A stretch of DNA of 64,000 nt from Betaproteobacteria bacterium Ga0074130. Lineage in GTDB: Bacteria > Pseudomonadota > Gammaproteobacteria > Burkholderiales > Rhodocyclaceae. Each line of letters starts with the position of its first letter. The first letter of the stretch is position 1. Location: the NCBI GenBank assembly GCA_001464495.1, contig LNDZ01000017.1, positions 1 through 64,000 of the forward strand, read 5' to 3'. The position numbers were made by a program, and so were the translations under genes. Shown here piece after piece: positions 17,718 through 25,976 of the stretch. Below the pieces are notes generated by a model. The model had not been told where the DNA came from and did no database searches. It was given only the letters and a program-made list of their open reading frames with translations.

Positions 17718-18709
17718 CTATTGACCGCTTCCGCATTCGCTTTTTCATCCCCGCCCTCATCGCTAGCGTTTGCAGCACCAGCGTCCTAAGCGCTGACGCA
17801 CAAGGCATTCGCTACAGCGAGCGCGCCGATGTCAAAACCTTTATCGCCGAGATGAAGGAGAAGCACGACTTCCCCGAAAGCTGGCTGATCCGCCAGTTTG
17901 ACGAAGCCGACTTCAAGCCGTCCGTCATCAAGTTCATCCTGCCGCCGGCCGACCCCAAGGTGCGCTCGTGGAAAACCTATCGCAGCCGCTTTGTCGAACC
18001 CAAGCGCATCGCCGCCGGCCGCGCCTTTTGGCATACGCACGCGGCCACAGTCAAACGCGCTAGTGAGCAATTTGGTGTGCCGGAAGAAATCATCGTCGCC
18101 ATCATTGGTGTCGAAACCATCTACGGCAAGCACATGGGGCATTTCGAAACCTTCTCGGCGCTAACCACGCTCGCCTTCGACTACCCGCCACGCGCTGCAC
18201 TGTTCCGCAGCCAACTCGAAGAGCTGCTGCTGCTCGCCCGCGAGGAAGGTCGTAACCCGCGCGCCTACAGCGGCTCTTTTGCCGGCGCACTTGGTCTGCC
18301 GCAATTTCTGCCGGGCAGCATCCGCCGCTATGCCGTCAATTTTGACGGCGACGACAAGGTCAACCTCGACACTCCCGGCGATGCGATTGGCAGTGTCGCC
18401 AGCTTCCTCGCCGCTCACGGCTGGGTACCCGGCGGCCCCATCGTGGCAAAGGCGCTAGTTGACGACACAGCAGCCGCCCCGCTCATCGCGCAAGGCATCA
18501 AGCCACAAAAATTACCGAGTGAAATGGTGGGCGTACTCACACGCCCCGATGCGCCGCAAGAAGCCGCTGCGCTGATTGATCTGGTCACCCCAAACCAAGC
18601 CACCGAATATTGGCTGGGCTACCAGAACTTCTACGTGATTACCCGCTATAACCGCTCAAGCTTCTACGCCATGGCGGTGCATGATCTGGCACAGGCGCTG
18701 AAGCAGTAA
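17714..18709 (+). CDS. mltB: Lytic murein transglycosylase B
   Basis: Family-3 lytic transglycosylases cleave peptidoglycan glycan strands to 1,6-anhydro products. The 331-residue protein has a signal peptide ending near SVLSADA (no lipobox, so probably soluble periplasmic) and the catalytic glutamate in VAIIGVETIYGKHMG. SFAGALGLPQFLPGS and the DAIGSVASFLAAHGW region complete the MltB signature. It overlaps the transglutaminase gene by 4 nt, tying a wall hydrolase to the MoxR-DUF58-TgpA unit. Confidence 0.93.
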   Translation: MTIDRFRIRFFIPALIASVCSTSVLSADAQGIRYSERADVKTFIAEMKEKHDFPESWLIRQFDEADFKPSVIKFILPPADPKVRSWKTYRSRFVEPKRIAAGRAFWHTHAATVKRASEQFGVPEEIIVAIIGVETIYGKHMGHFETFSALTTLAFDYPPRAALFRSQLEELLLLAREEGRNPRAYSGSFAGALGLPQFLPGSIRRYAVNFDGDDKVNLDTPGDAIGSVASFLAAHGWVPGGPIVAKALVDDTAAAPLIAQGIKPQKLPSEMVGVLTRPDAPQEAAALIDLVTPNQATEYWLGYQNFYVITRYNRSSFYAMAVHDLAQALKQ

Positions 18710-18721
18710 GCGCCACCAGCG

Positions 18722-19651
18722 TTACAGCAGCGCGTCCTTCCCCACCCCATCCCTCGCCATCTGCCTGCGCAGATGGGCAATGGCTTCGAGCTGGATCTGG
18801 CGGACACGTTCGCGGGTGAGGCCGAGCTCATCGGCCAGTGCTTCCAGTGTGGTGACATCGTGGCCGTTGAGGCCATAGCGGCGTTCCACCACGCTGCGCT
18901 GACGATCGGATAACTGGCTCACCCAATTGGCAACGCGCGACTCCATCTCGGCGTGCTCCAGATGCAGCTCCGGGTCTTCAGCGTCCTCATCCGCAATGGC
19001 ATCGCCGACGGACAAGTCGGAATCAATATCCAGCGGTGTATCCAACGAGGCTGCGCGTTCGTTGAGCGAAAGGATATGACGGACTTCCTCAATCGGCTTG
19101 TCGAGAATGCGCGCGACTTCTTCAAGGTTGGAGCCATGCTGATGCGGCTCGCCACTGGTTTCGAGGTGGCGCAACGTGCGCAGGACGTGATTGAGCTCCT
19201 TGATCACATGCACTGGCAGGCGGATGGTGCGCGACTGGTTCATGATGGCACGCTCGATGTTCTGGCGTATCCACCACGTAGCGTAGGTCGAGAAACGGAA
19301 GCCGCGCTCGGGATCAAACTTTTCCAGCGCGTGAATGAGGCCAAGGTTGCCTTCCTCGATCAGATCATCGAGCGGCAGGCCGCGATTGAGGTAGCGCTTG
19401 GCAATGCTCACCACCAGCCGCAGATTGCATTCAATCATGCGCTGACGGGCAGCAAAGTCGCCATCGCGGGTCTTGCGCGAAAGGGCGAGCTCTTCGTCTG
19501 CCTTCAGCAGTGAGCTGGCGCCAATCTCGTTTAGGTAGAGCTGGGTAACGTCGTTGAGAAACTCGGTGGCGGCATTGAACTCGACCTCCACCTCGGGCGG
19601 TGGCACTAGCTCGTTGTCACTGTTTTCGTCGGTGAAAATTTCTTCGCTCAT
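18722..19651 (-). CDS. rpoS: RNA polymerase sigma factor RpoS
   Basis: The 309-residue sigma factor lacks a long region 1.1 and shows region 1.2 ([10 protein letters not shown]), region 2 ([49 protein letters not shown]), region 3 and region 4 ([20 protein letters not shown]). Its place behind nlpD, pcm and surE confirms RpoS over other group 2 sigmas. It directs stationary-phase and stress transcription. In relatives the main rpoS promoter lies inside nlpD; I could not pin one here. The 23-nt gap to nlpD allows cotranscription. Confidence 0.96.
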   Translation of the reverse strand: MSEEIFTDENSDNELVPPPEVEVEFNAATEFLNDVTQLYLNEIGASSLLKADEELALSRKTRDGDFAARQRMIECNLRLVVSIAKRYLNRGLPLDDLIEEGNLGLIHALEKFDPERGFRFSTYATWWIRQNIERAIMNQSRTIRLPVHVIKELNHVLRTLRHLETSGEPHQHGSNLEEVARILDKPIEEVRHILSLNERAASLDTPLDIDSDLSVGDAIADEDAEDPELHLEHAEMESRVANWVSQLSDRQRSVVERRYGLNGHDVTTLEALADELGLTRERVRQIQLEAIAHLRRQMARDGVGKDALL

Positions 19652-19674
19652 GCCTACCTCAATTTTGAGCCGCG

Positions 19675-20613
19675 CTATCGCGGCGGGAGGAATTTGAGTG
19701 GATCGACCGGCTTGCCCATACGACGTATTTCAAAATGCAGCTTGGGGCTTTCTGCATCGCTGGCCCCAACTTCAGCAATCTTCTGGCCCTTGGTGACGGT
19801 CTGCTTCTCTTCGACCAGCACCTTGCTGTTATGGGCGTAGACAGATAATAAAGTCTGACTGTGCTTTATGACAACTAGATTTCCATAACCACGCACTGCA
19901 TTGCTCACCAGCGTGACAGTACCACCGCTGGCGGCCAACACCGGTTGCCCAGCCTTGGCTGGAATATCGATGCCTTTGCTGCTGCCTTCAGCGAACGGCG
20001 TACCCACCTTGCCGGCGGTCGGCCAGACCCAATCGGTAACTTCATCACCACCGGCTGCGGCCACGGCTGGCTTTTCAGCAGGAGCCGGGGTTGCTGCTGA
20101 TTCAGCTGGTTTAGCGACCACTGTGGCCACGGGTGGCGGCGGCGTGACTTCACCCCGCTGTGCCTTGGCCCAAGCTTCATCTGAATAAACCTGCTTGCCG
20201 GCCTTGGGTTCCTGCTTGATCAGTGACAGCGTCGCCGGCGCAGCTGCAGGGCGGCTGTCGAGCGGGCGCACCTCAACCACATCCGTAGTCTTGATAGGCT
20301 TGACGACCACACCGGCTTCTTCCTGCGGCGGCGCTACGCGCAAGGACTGGCCGACCTTGATCAGGTTGGGGTTTTCAAGGTTATTCCAGGCCGCGATGTC
20401 GCGGTAGTTCTGGCCTTGGTCGAGCGAGATGCTGTAGAGCGTATCGCCCTTCTTAACGGTGTAGAAACCGGGGCGTGATTCAGCAACGGCCTCAGCGGTA
20501 GTGCGCGCCACCGCGCCACCGCGCTCCACCACCGGTACAGGCGGGTGATTGGCACAGCCGGCGAGCAGCGCCGTCAGCAATGCTGCCTGCGTATAAAACC
20601 CTGAACGATTCAT
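19675..20613 (-). CDS. nlpD: NlpD lipoprotein, LysM/M23 amidase activator
   Basis: NlpD binds septal peptidoglycan and activates an amidase (AmiC in E. coli) for cell separation. This 312-residue protein has lipobox LLAGCA (Cys20), a LysM domain (about 50-95, [16 protein letters not shown]), a Pro/Ala/Val linker and a C-terminal M23-like domain (about 200-312, [17 protein letters not shown]). The first zinc-ligand position is GTPF rather than the HxxxD of active enzymes, and HFEIRRMG closes the fold, so it is likely a catalytically dead activator, as in other NlpDs. It overlaps pcm by ATGA. Confidence 0.94.
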   Translation of the reverse strand: MNRSGFYTQAALLTALLAGCANHPPVPVVERGGAVARTTAEAVAESRPGFYTVKKGDTLYSISLDQGQNYRDIAAWNNLENPNLIKVGQSLRVAPPQEEAGVVVKPIKTTDVVEVRPLDSRPAAAPATLSLIKQEPKAGKQVYSDEAWAKAQRGEVTPPPPVATVVAKPAESAATPAPAEKPAVAAAGGDEVTDWVWPTAGKVGTPFAEGSSKGIDIPAKAGQPVLAASGGTVTLVSNAVRGYGNLVVIKHSQTLLSVYAHNSKVLVEEKQTVTKGQKIAEVGASDAESPKLHFEIRRMGKPVDPLKFLPPR

Positions 20614-21290
20614 TCGACCCCCGGCAGCAGTGGCACAAAGCGCACTGCATCAAAGCGGGTTTCGACAAAGCCCTGTTCGCCGCGTTCAATCAGGCTCAGC
20701 ACCTGATCGGCACCGCCAGCCGCCAGCGGCATAATCATGCGGCCACCGGGTGCAAGCTGTTGCAGCAGCGATTGCGGCACACGCGCCGCGGCAGCCGCAA
20801 GAATAATCGTGTCGAAGGGCGCGGCCTCAGGCAGGCCAAGGTTGCCATCCGCATGCTTGAGACGCACGTGGTTAAGGCGCAGCTCGCGCAGATGTTGGCG
20901 CGCTTTCGCCAGCAACGGCGCAATGCGCTCTACAGAGAACACATCTTTGCTGAGCATGCCCAACACAGCCGCCTGATAACCGCAGCCTGCACCAATCTCC
21001 AGTGTCTTGCCCAGCTCGCGCGGGGGCTCGCCGGCCTTGTTGGCGCGGAGCAGCTCGATCATGCGCGCCACCACATAGGGCTGCGAGATGGTTTGCTGAA
21101 AGCCCAGCGGCAAGGCGGTGTCTTCATACGCACGGTGCGCAAGCGCCTGCTCCACGAACACATGGCGCGGCACCGCGCCCATGGCGGCCAGCACCTTCTC
21201 GTCGCGGATACCCGTCTCGCGCAAGCGCTCGATCATGCGCACACGCGTGCGCTGGGAAGTCATGCCAATGCCGTGCTGCTGTACGTTCAT
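20610..21290 (-). CDS. pcm: Protein-L-isoaspartate O-methyltransferase
   Basis: Pcm methylates isoaspartyl residues in aged proteins to start their repair. The 226-residue protein has the family signatures [35 protein letters not shown], the SAM motif [15 protein letters not shown] and [11 protein letters not shown]. Start ATG 21290 overlaps the surE stop (ATGA) and the end overlaps nlpD, so the three genes are translationally coupled. Confidence 0.96.
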   Translation of the reverse strand: MNVQQHGIGMTSQRTRVRMIERLRETGIRDEKVLAAMGAVPRHVFVEQALAHRAYEDTALPLGFQQTISQPYVVARMIELLRANKAGEPPRELGKTLEIGAGCGYQAAVLGMLSKDVFSVERIAPLLAKARQHLRELRLNHVRLKHADGNLGLPEAAPFDTIILAAAAARVPQSLLQQLAPGGRMIMPLAAGGADQVLSLIERGEQGFVETRFDAVRFVPLLPGVE

Positions 21291-22051
21291 AGTCCTGCGG
21301 TGTCCTGGCCCAACCAGCCATTGACGGCGCCGATCTGCGCCGCGTGAGTCAAATCAATCTGCAATGGCGTGATCGATGCAAAGCCATGCTCCACTGCATG
21401 AAAATCGGTGCCCTCGCTGGCGTCGGCGGCTGGGCCGGCAGCGCCCACCCAATACACAGTCTCGCCGCGCGGCGTGGTTTGCTTCACAGCGGGCTCGGCC
21501 TTGTGACGGCGGCCAAGGCGCGTCACCACAGAGCCCTTCAATTGATCCCAAGGAATATCCGGCACATTGACGTTCAGTAGCACTGGCTGGCCAAACGGCT
21601 GGGCAATCGTGCGCTCCACCAGTTCGCGGGCCAGACGGCCGGCAGTCTCAAAGTATTGGCCCTTGCCCTTGTGCGAGCTGAGCGAGAACGCAATCGACGG
21701 AATCCCCAGCAGATAGCCTTCTGTCGCCGCAGCCACGGTGCCCGAATAGAGCGTGTCATCGCCCATGTTGGAACCAAGGTTGATGCCCGACACCACAATG
21801 TCCGGCAGGTAATCGAGCATGCCAGTCACGGCCAGATGCACGCAATCGGTTGGGGTGCCATTGACGAAGTGGAAGCCATTTGCGGCGGTACGCAGGCGCA
21901 AGGGGCGATCTAGGGTGAGGGAGTTGCTGGCGCCGCTGCGGTCACGCTCGGGCGCCACCACCGTCACCTGGCCGAGCGGAGCCAATGCCTCGGCCAACGC
22001 CGCCAAACCGGGGGCGAAATAGCCATCGTCATTGCTCAACAAGATTCTCAA
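21287..22051 (-). CDS. surE: 5'/3'-nucleotidase SurE
   Basis: SurE is a metal-dependent survival phosphatase acting on nucleoside monophosphates and short polyphosphates. The family N-terminus (M)[14 protein letters not shown] is present if translation starts at the TTG at 22051, which has a GGAG Shine-Dalgarno 6 nt upstream; readings from further upstream add sequence unlike SurE. The protein is 254 residues with the expected [37 protein letters not shown] motifs. First gene of surE-pcm-nlpD-rpoS. Confidence 0.95.
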   Translation of the reverse strand: MRILLSNDDGYFAPGLAALAEALAPLGQVTVVAPERDRSGASNSLTLDRPLRLRTAANGFHFVNGTPTDCVHLAVTGMLDYLPDIVVSGINLGSNMGDDTLYSGTVAAATEGYLLGIPSIAFSLSSHKGKGQYFETAGRLARELVERTIAQPFGQPVLLNVNVPDIPWDQLKGSVVTRLGRRHKAEPAVKQTTPRGETVYWVGAAGPAADASEGTDFHAVEHGFASITPLQIDLTHAAQIGAVNGWLGQDTAGL

Positions 22052-22134
22052 CACACTCTCCAGGATGAAGCGGGATATTTTTCCGCTATTCTGCCACACC
22101 GCTCGGGCCATCCCGACCCAACACTTCGCCACGA

Positions 22135-22560
22135 ATGAAGCGCAAAACCCGCTCTACTCTGCCCGTCTCGGCAGAAAACTGCCCCTGCGGCCTGCCCGCC
22201 CCCTACGCCACCTGCTGTGGCCGCTACCACGCCGGCACCCCAGCCCCCACGGCAGAAGCCCTCATGCGCTCGCGCTACAGCGCCTACACGCTAGGTCTGG
22301 CCGAGTATCTGCAAGCCACCTGGACCAGCGAAACCCGCCCCGCCTCACTCGACCTACTCACCCCGCCCCAACCGCAATGGCTGGGCCTGACCGTGCTGTC
22401 ACACACCGAAGCTGGCGACACCGCCACCGTCGAATTCGTCGCCCGCTGCAAGATCAACGGCCGCGCCCAACGCATGCAAGAAAAAAGCCGCTTTGTGCGG
22501 CGGGCGGAGGGCGAGGTGGTGCGCTGGTATTACGTGGATGGGGAGTTTGCGGAGTCGTAA
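22135..22560 (+). CDS. YchJ family SEC-C motif protein (UPF0225)
   Basis: The 141-residue protein has the N-terminal SEC-C-like zinc motif [17 protein letters not shown] at residues 16-32, then [17 protein letters not shown] typical of YchJ, and an NTF2-like C-terminal half ending in WYYVDGEF. YchJ function is unknown; the zinc motif suggests a protein- or nucleic-acid-interaction role. It diverges from surE with 83 nt between starts. A C-terminal zinc site is not seen. Confidence 0.9.
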   Translation: MKRKTRSTLPVSAENCPCGLPAPYATCCGRYHAGTPAPTAEALMRSRYSAYTLGLAEYLQATWTSETRPASLDLLTPPQPQWLGLTVLSHTEAGDTATVEFVARCKINGRAQRMQEKSRFVRRAEGEVVRWYYVDGEFAES

Positions 22561-22879
22561 CACGCGCCACTGGCTACGATCAGCAGCCGCAACATCCCGC
22601 CTTCACACAGGCAAATCTGATGCGGCAAAGCGAGAATCTGCAAAATCGGCAGCCATCAATGAGCTGCCGATTCGTGTTGTATAGTCTCAGCAGGCATCAC
22701 AGTACGCATTGGCTACTACGTAGGTGAGCCCTGAGGTGTGATTTGGCACATCGCGGGAATGGTGAACACTAAAGCCACACCAAAACAATGCAGTAGCTCG
22801 ATAGCGCAAGGGGAAACCGATGCCAGATAGCAATTTATTCCTGCAAATGCCAACTACTTCACGTTAGCTTATACAGGAT
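22561..22879. other. Gap at the left edge of the accessory island
   Basis: No gene is supportable in this 319-base stretch. It contains a terminator-like hairpin after ychJ and, at 22863-22869, GTTAGCT, which matches 6 of 7 positions of the integron core site GTTRRRY and lies 11 nt before the first island gene. Confidence 0.55.
22644..22675 (+). terminator. Terminator-like hairpin after ychJ
   Basis: A 10-bp stem AATCGGCAGC/GCTGCCGATT (22644-22653 with 22663-22672, 9-nt loop) is followed by CGTGTTGT, a weak T-rich tail. It lies 84 nt downstream of the ychJ stop. Confidence 0.5.
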
Positions 22880-23374
22880 ATGCACCCCACTTTTTTTGCG
22901 GTGCCTCTGGCTCTGGGGCTGGCCGTCGGTGGTTGCACCTCCACCGATTGTTCTGCGCCTGAAGATGAGCTGCGCGCGTCCTTTGAATCGCGATTACCTA
23001 CGCTGGAGAAGCTCAGGTCGATGTCCGATGAAGATAAGACTGTAATTCGCATCGCCCCAACCTTTACGCGGCTCGCAACAGACTGGAGTTGGCCACGACC
23101 AGATGAAAAGCTGGGTTTCACCGTTTCGCGATGGAACGAGTACCGGCGCCTGTTCAAAGATGTCGGTGCGTCGGAAGGCCTTGAACGATCAGAGACATCC
23201 ATCATGCTCACCACCAAGGCGTGTTATTTGGGCGTATCTGGCAAGTCCTTCGGCTACATCTATCTAGCGCATAAGCCCCAGATGACACTTGGCAAACTGG
23301 AGGAGCAGCGCAATGCCGGTATCGGCTATGTTCCCGTCAGTGGCAACTGGTACGTGTTCGCAAGGGCGTCCTAA
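22880..23374 (+). CDS. Hypothetical lipoprotein in a putative gene cassette
   Basis: This 164-residue protein is not recognised. It has a short signal peptide with lipobox AVGGC (Cys19), a second Cys at 24 and an alpha/beta-looking globular part (residues 35-164). There is no good Shine-Dalgarno: AGGA is only one base from the ATG, which is common for integron cassette genes. The stop codon is followed 8 nt later by an attC-like site in the same orientation, the normal cassette layout. Function unknown. Confidence 0.7.
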   Translation: MHPTFFAVPLALGLAVGGCTSTDCSAPEDELRASFESRLPTLEKLRSMSDEDKTVIRIAPTFTRLATDWSWPRPDEKLGFTVSRWNEYRRLFKDVGASEGLERSETSIMLTTKACYLGVSGKSFGYIYLAHKPQMTLGKLEEQRNAGIGYVPVSGNWYVFARAS

Positions 23375-23382
23375 CGTAGGAA

Positions 23383-23439
23383 ACCTAACAGACCCTTCAA
23401 GCGGACACCTAACGGCGCCGCTTAACTCAAACCTTAGGC
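23383..23439 (+). mobile_element. Integron attC-like recombination site
   Basis: The 57-bp element begins with ACCTAAC (23383-23389, fits RYYYAAC) and ends with CTTAGGC (23433-23439, one mismatch to GTTRRRY). Inside, AAGCGG (23399-23404) pairs with CCGCTT (23418-23423), and TTCAAGC...GCTTAACTCAA are the typical L''/L' arms with their asymmetry. Size and arms fit the roughly 60-bp attC class. The G-to-C change at the cleavage-adjacent position may make it inactive. Confidence 0.72.
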
Positions 23440-23455
23440 CTCACACTCTCGCCAT

Positions 23456-24283
23456 ATGTCCACGCCGATTCCACAAGCTGTGATTGCAGTATGCGCCGAG
23501 ATCATGGCGCGCCGCGAGACGCATGCGACCCTTGACAGTCTATTCATGTATGCAGGTGCACCCGGTGAGCCCCCGGAAGGTAGCAAGCATGCAAAGGCTC
23601 TGGAGTGGATGCGCATCATCAATCGAACAGAGTCGGTTGAACCTCTCAGAGTTCTGGGCAGCCTCATCGAAGCGTATATGGAAGATGAGCCTAAAAGTTC
23701 GTTCTGGAACACCAGCCCCGTATCCGAAAATGGTGATCTACCCGATCGGGAACGACTTCGAGCAGTACTTGCGCGGAGCGATCTGCAATACGTGAAAGGT
23801 GGCGCCATCACGGGCGCTCTCGGCACGGCGTCCAAGACCCTTGAGGACTTTATAAAGGAGTTCAACGCACCAGCACTTGAGCATGAATTCACACGAGCGC
23901 TTTCAAACGTTGAAAAGAGTCCCCGTGAAGCCGTCTCGGCGGCGAGCAACATCCTCGAAAGTGTCTGCAAGGTTTACATAGCGGAGAATGGGCTGGCGAT
24001 GCCCGCGAAACAGGATCTGAAACCAGTATGGTCAGTCGTTCGAAAGGATTTAGGGTTCGATCCAGGTGCCGTTGAGGATCAGGACTTACAGACGATATTG
24101 ACCGGACTTCTGGCCATCGTTGACGGAATCGGCGCTCTCCGGACACACGCGAGTTCAGCTCATGGCGCAGGAAAGATTCAGTACAAGCTGGAGCCACGCC
24201 ACGCACGGCTTTCTATCCATGCGGCGCACACGATTACACTGTTCATTCTTGAGTCGTGGAGGCCCAAGAAAGCCCCTCAGTGA
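23456..24283 (+). CDS. Abortive infection (Abi_C-type) family protein
   Basis: The 275-residue protein has a helical N-terminal part of unclear family (residues 1-130, CAEIMARRETHATLDSL) and a C-terminal half (about 150-270) that resembles the abortive-infection C-terminal domain: SPREAVSAASNILESVCKVY, LLAIVDGIGALRTHASSAHG and the terminal HARLSIHAAHTITLFILESW. Such proteins occur in phage-defence settings, but their biochemistry is mostly unknown. It lies between a full attC-like site and a half attC, both in cassette orientation. Defence function is inferred from the family and the island context. Confidence 0.72.
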   Translation: MSTPIPQAVIAVCAEIMARRETHATLDSLFMYAGAPGEPPEGSKHAKALEWMRIINRTESVEPLRVLGSLIEAYMEDEPKSSFWNTSPVSENGDLPDRERLRAVLARSDLQYVKGGAITGALGTASKTLEDFIKEFNAPALEHEFTRALSNVEKSPREAVSAASNILESVCKVYIAENGLAMPAKQDLKPVWSVVRKDLGFDPGAVEDQDLQTILTGLLAIVDGIGALRTHASSAHGAGKIQYKLEPRHARLSIHAAHTITLFILESWRPKKAPQ

Positions 24284-24284
24284 A

Positions 24285-24302
24285 GCCTAACCCATCGATC
24301 AA
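24285..24302 (+). mobile_element. Left half of a second attC-like site
   Basis: Two bases after the Abi stop lies GCCTAACCCATCGATCAA: a perfect RYYYAAC core followed by an L''-like arm, as in roughly 60-bp attC sites. The matching right arm and a GTTRRRY end are missing before the next gene at 24322, so this looks like a truncated site. Confidence 0.5.
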
Positions 24303-24321
24303 ATGCGGCTAAAGAATCAGT

Positions 24322-24702
24322 ATGGTTTCACTAATCAAACACTTTCACGTCGCAACTTTCACCGCAGCACTTCTGCTCGGCATAAGTACTACTGTCGCTG
24401 CTGACAATACGCCGCTCACTACCAATCCTGCGCCTGACTACCCCAAAGTATCGCGTGCGTTGGGGGAACAAGGCAGAGTCGTTTTGAAGGTGTTTGTGAA
24501 CAAGTCGGGCGAGGCCTCACAAGTCAGCCTTGATCAGTCCTCCGGCTATCCACGCCTTGATGAAGCAGCGCTGGCTGCTGTTCAAAAATGGCGATTCGTT
24601 CCTGCCCAACGGAATGGCGCCCTTGTCGCTGCGTGGGTGTATGTGCCGTTGGTGTTCACCATTGAGAAAGGTGCACCGCCCGAACAAATAAGTGCCCCTT
24701 AA
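24322..24702 (+). CDS. Secreted stand-alone TonB C-terminal domain protein
   Basis: The 126-residue protein has a signal peptide (about 1-28, ending VAADN) and then only a TonB-C domain: PAPDYPKVSRALGEQG, VVLKVFVNKSGEAS and DEAALAAVQKWRFVPAQRNG. It lacks the proline-rich spacer that lets TonB span the periplasm; if the signal is cleaved it is soluble, so it cannot transduce energy in the normal way. No exbB/exbD is nearby. It follows the half attC and may be a third cassette or the host sequence into which cassettes inserted. Confidence 0.8.
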   Translation: MVSLIKHFHVATFTAALLLGISTTVAADNTPLTTNPAPDYPKVSRALGEQGRVVLKVFVNKSGEASQVSLDQSSGYPRLDEAALAAVQKWRFVPAQRNGALVAAWVYVPLVFTIEKGAPPEQISAP

Positions 24703-24716
24703 ACAGCAGCAGTGAA

Positions 24717-25769
24717 TCAGAGCCGCGCTGGCCGCAGCGGCGCTTCTTGCATCAGCGCCACTTGCTCGCGCAGTTCAAGAATCCGTTCCTGCCAATAGCG
24801 TTGGCTGTTGAACCAAGGGAAGGCCACGGGGAAAGCGGGGTCTTGCCAACGACGGGCGAGCCACGCGGAGTAGTGGATGAGGCGCAAGGTACGCAGCGCT
24901 TCGACAAGATGTAATTCGCGGTCGTCAAACTCCTGAAACTGCTCGTAGCCGTCAATCACATGCGCCAGCTGTACGGAAGCGGCTTCCGGATCGCCGCCGA
25001 GCAGCATCCATAAATCTTGCACCGCCGGGCCCATGCGGCTGTCGTCGAAGTCGACGAAATAGGGGCCGGGGTTCGTGCCCATGTGCCAGAGCACATTACC
25101 CATGTGGCAATCGCCATGCAGGCGAATTTCGCTCACCTGCCCTGCCCGTTCATAGCAATACGCCACGCCTTCGAGCGCCTGCTCGGCCACGCTTTGCCAC
25201 GCGGGCAAGAGATCGGGCGGCAGGAAGTTGTTCTGCAAAAGATAGTCGCGCGAATCGATGCCAAAGGTTTGCAAGCTGATGGCGGGACGTTCCTTAAACT
25301 CCGCCAGTGCGCCGACGGCATGAATACGACCGATGAAGCGCCCCATCCAGCGCAGGGTATCTGGGTCGTCCAGCTCGGGCGCACGACCGGGCTGGCGGGT
25401 GAACACGGAAAAGCGCATGTCGGCGTAGTGATGCAGGGTTGCGCCGTTGAGCTGCAGGGGGGCAATAACAGGAATTTCGCGCTCCACCAGCTCGGCGGTG
25501 AAGGCATGCTCTTCCAGAATGGCAGCATCGCTCCAGCGGCCGGGGCGGTAGAACTTGGCGATCAGCGGTTGCTGGTCTTCTATGCCAACTTGGTAGACGC
25601 GGTTTTCAAAGCTGTTGAGGGCGAGCAGGCGGCCATCCGGCTGCAGGCCCACAGACTCCAGCGCATCGAGCAATTGCTCTGGCGTGAGGGTGGCGAATTC
25701 GAGGCCATTGCTGGCGGGGCTATGCGGAACGGAAGCAGCGGCTGGTGCTGCAGGGGGATAAGCATTCAT
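24717..25769 (-). CDS. srkA: Stress-response kinase SrkA (YihE/RdoA)
   Basis: SrkA is an aminoglycoside-phosphotransferase-like Ser/Thr kinase that protects cells from stress-induced death. From ATG 25769 the protein is about 350 residues; a GTG at 25793 would add eight. Visible are NSFENRVYQVG, the ATP-site lysine in PLIAKFYRPGRW, the catalytic HGDCHMGNVLW and metal-binding VDFDDSRMGPAVQD. Residues before 25 are Ala/Pro-rich and not family-like. It is convergent with the TonB-like gene (14-nt gap). Confidence 0.93.
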   Translation of the reverse strand: MNAYPPAAPAAASVPHSPASNGLEFATLTPEQLLDALESVGLQPDGRLLALNSFENRVYQVGIEDQQPLIAKFYRPGRWSDAAILEEHAFTAELVEREIPVIAPLQLNGATLHHYADMRFSVFTRQPGRAPELDDPDTLRWMGRFIGRIHAVGALAEFKERPAISLQTFGIDSRDYLLQNNFLPPDLLPAWQSVAEQALEGVAYCYERAGQVSEIRLHGDCHMGNVLWHMGTNPGPYFVDFDDSRMGPAVQDLWMLLGGDPEAASVQLAHVIDGYEQFQEFDDRELHLVEALRTLRLIHYSAWLARRWQDPAFPVAFPWFNSQRYWQERILELREQVALMQEAPLRPARL

Positions 25770-25877
25770 GCCCGGACTGTAGTGACTATTCACTGTAGAT
25801 ACAAGCTGCAGCGCGTGATCGGCGGCTAGGACAGATTAGATGAAAGGTTCAGGACAGAAAATTCAATCCCACAGGTG

Positions 25878-25895
25878 GTGCACGATGTTGTGCAC
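25878..25895. promoter_or_regulatory. Paired GTGCAC palindromes between srkA and cheB
   Basis: GTGCAC at 25878-25883 and 25890-25895 are each palindromic and 12 bp apart, roughly one helical turn, about 80 nt upstream of cheB and 110 nt upstream of srkA. This geometry suits a protein-binding site, but no known operator is recognised. The rest of the 207-base gap holds no other signal I can support. Confidence 0.35.
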
Positions 25896-25976
25896 GCAGC
25901 ACCGGGATAGGGCATCATTGATGGCGTCAGATGAACAACAGCAAAGGTCGCCGGGATACTGGCGACTACGGAAAAC

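Noticed and set aside
22032-22727. 231-residue plus-strand frame across surE start and ychJ
   Set aside because: It overlaps ychJ in another frame and has low-complexity Arg/Pro/His content without homology features.
22561-24716. Search for an integron integrase, transposase or insertion-sequence ends around the island
   Set aside because: No tyrosine-recombinase or transposase motifs and no terminal inverted repeats were seen, so only attC-like sites are claimed.
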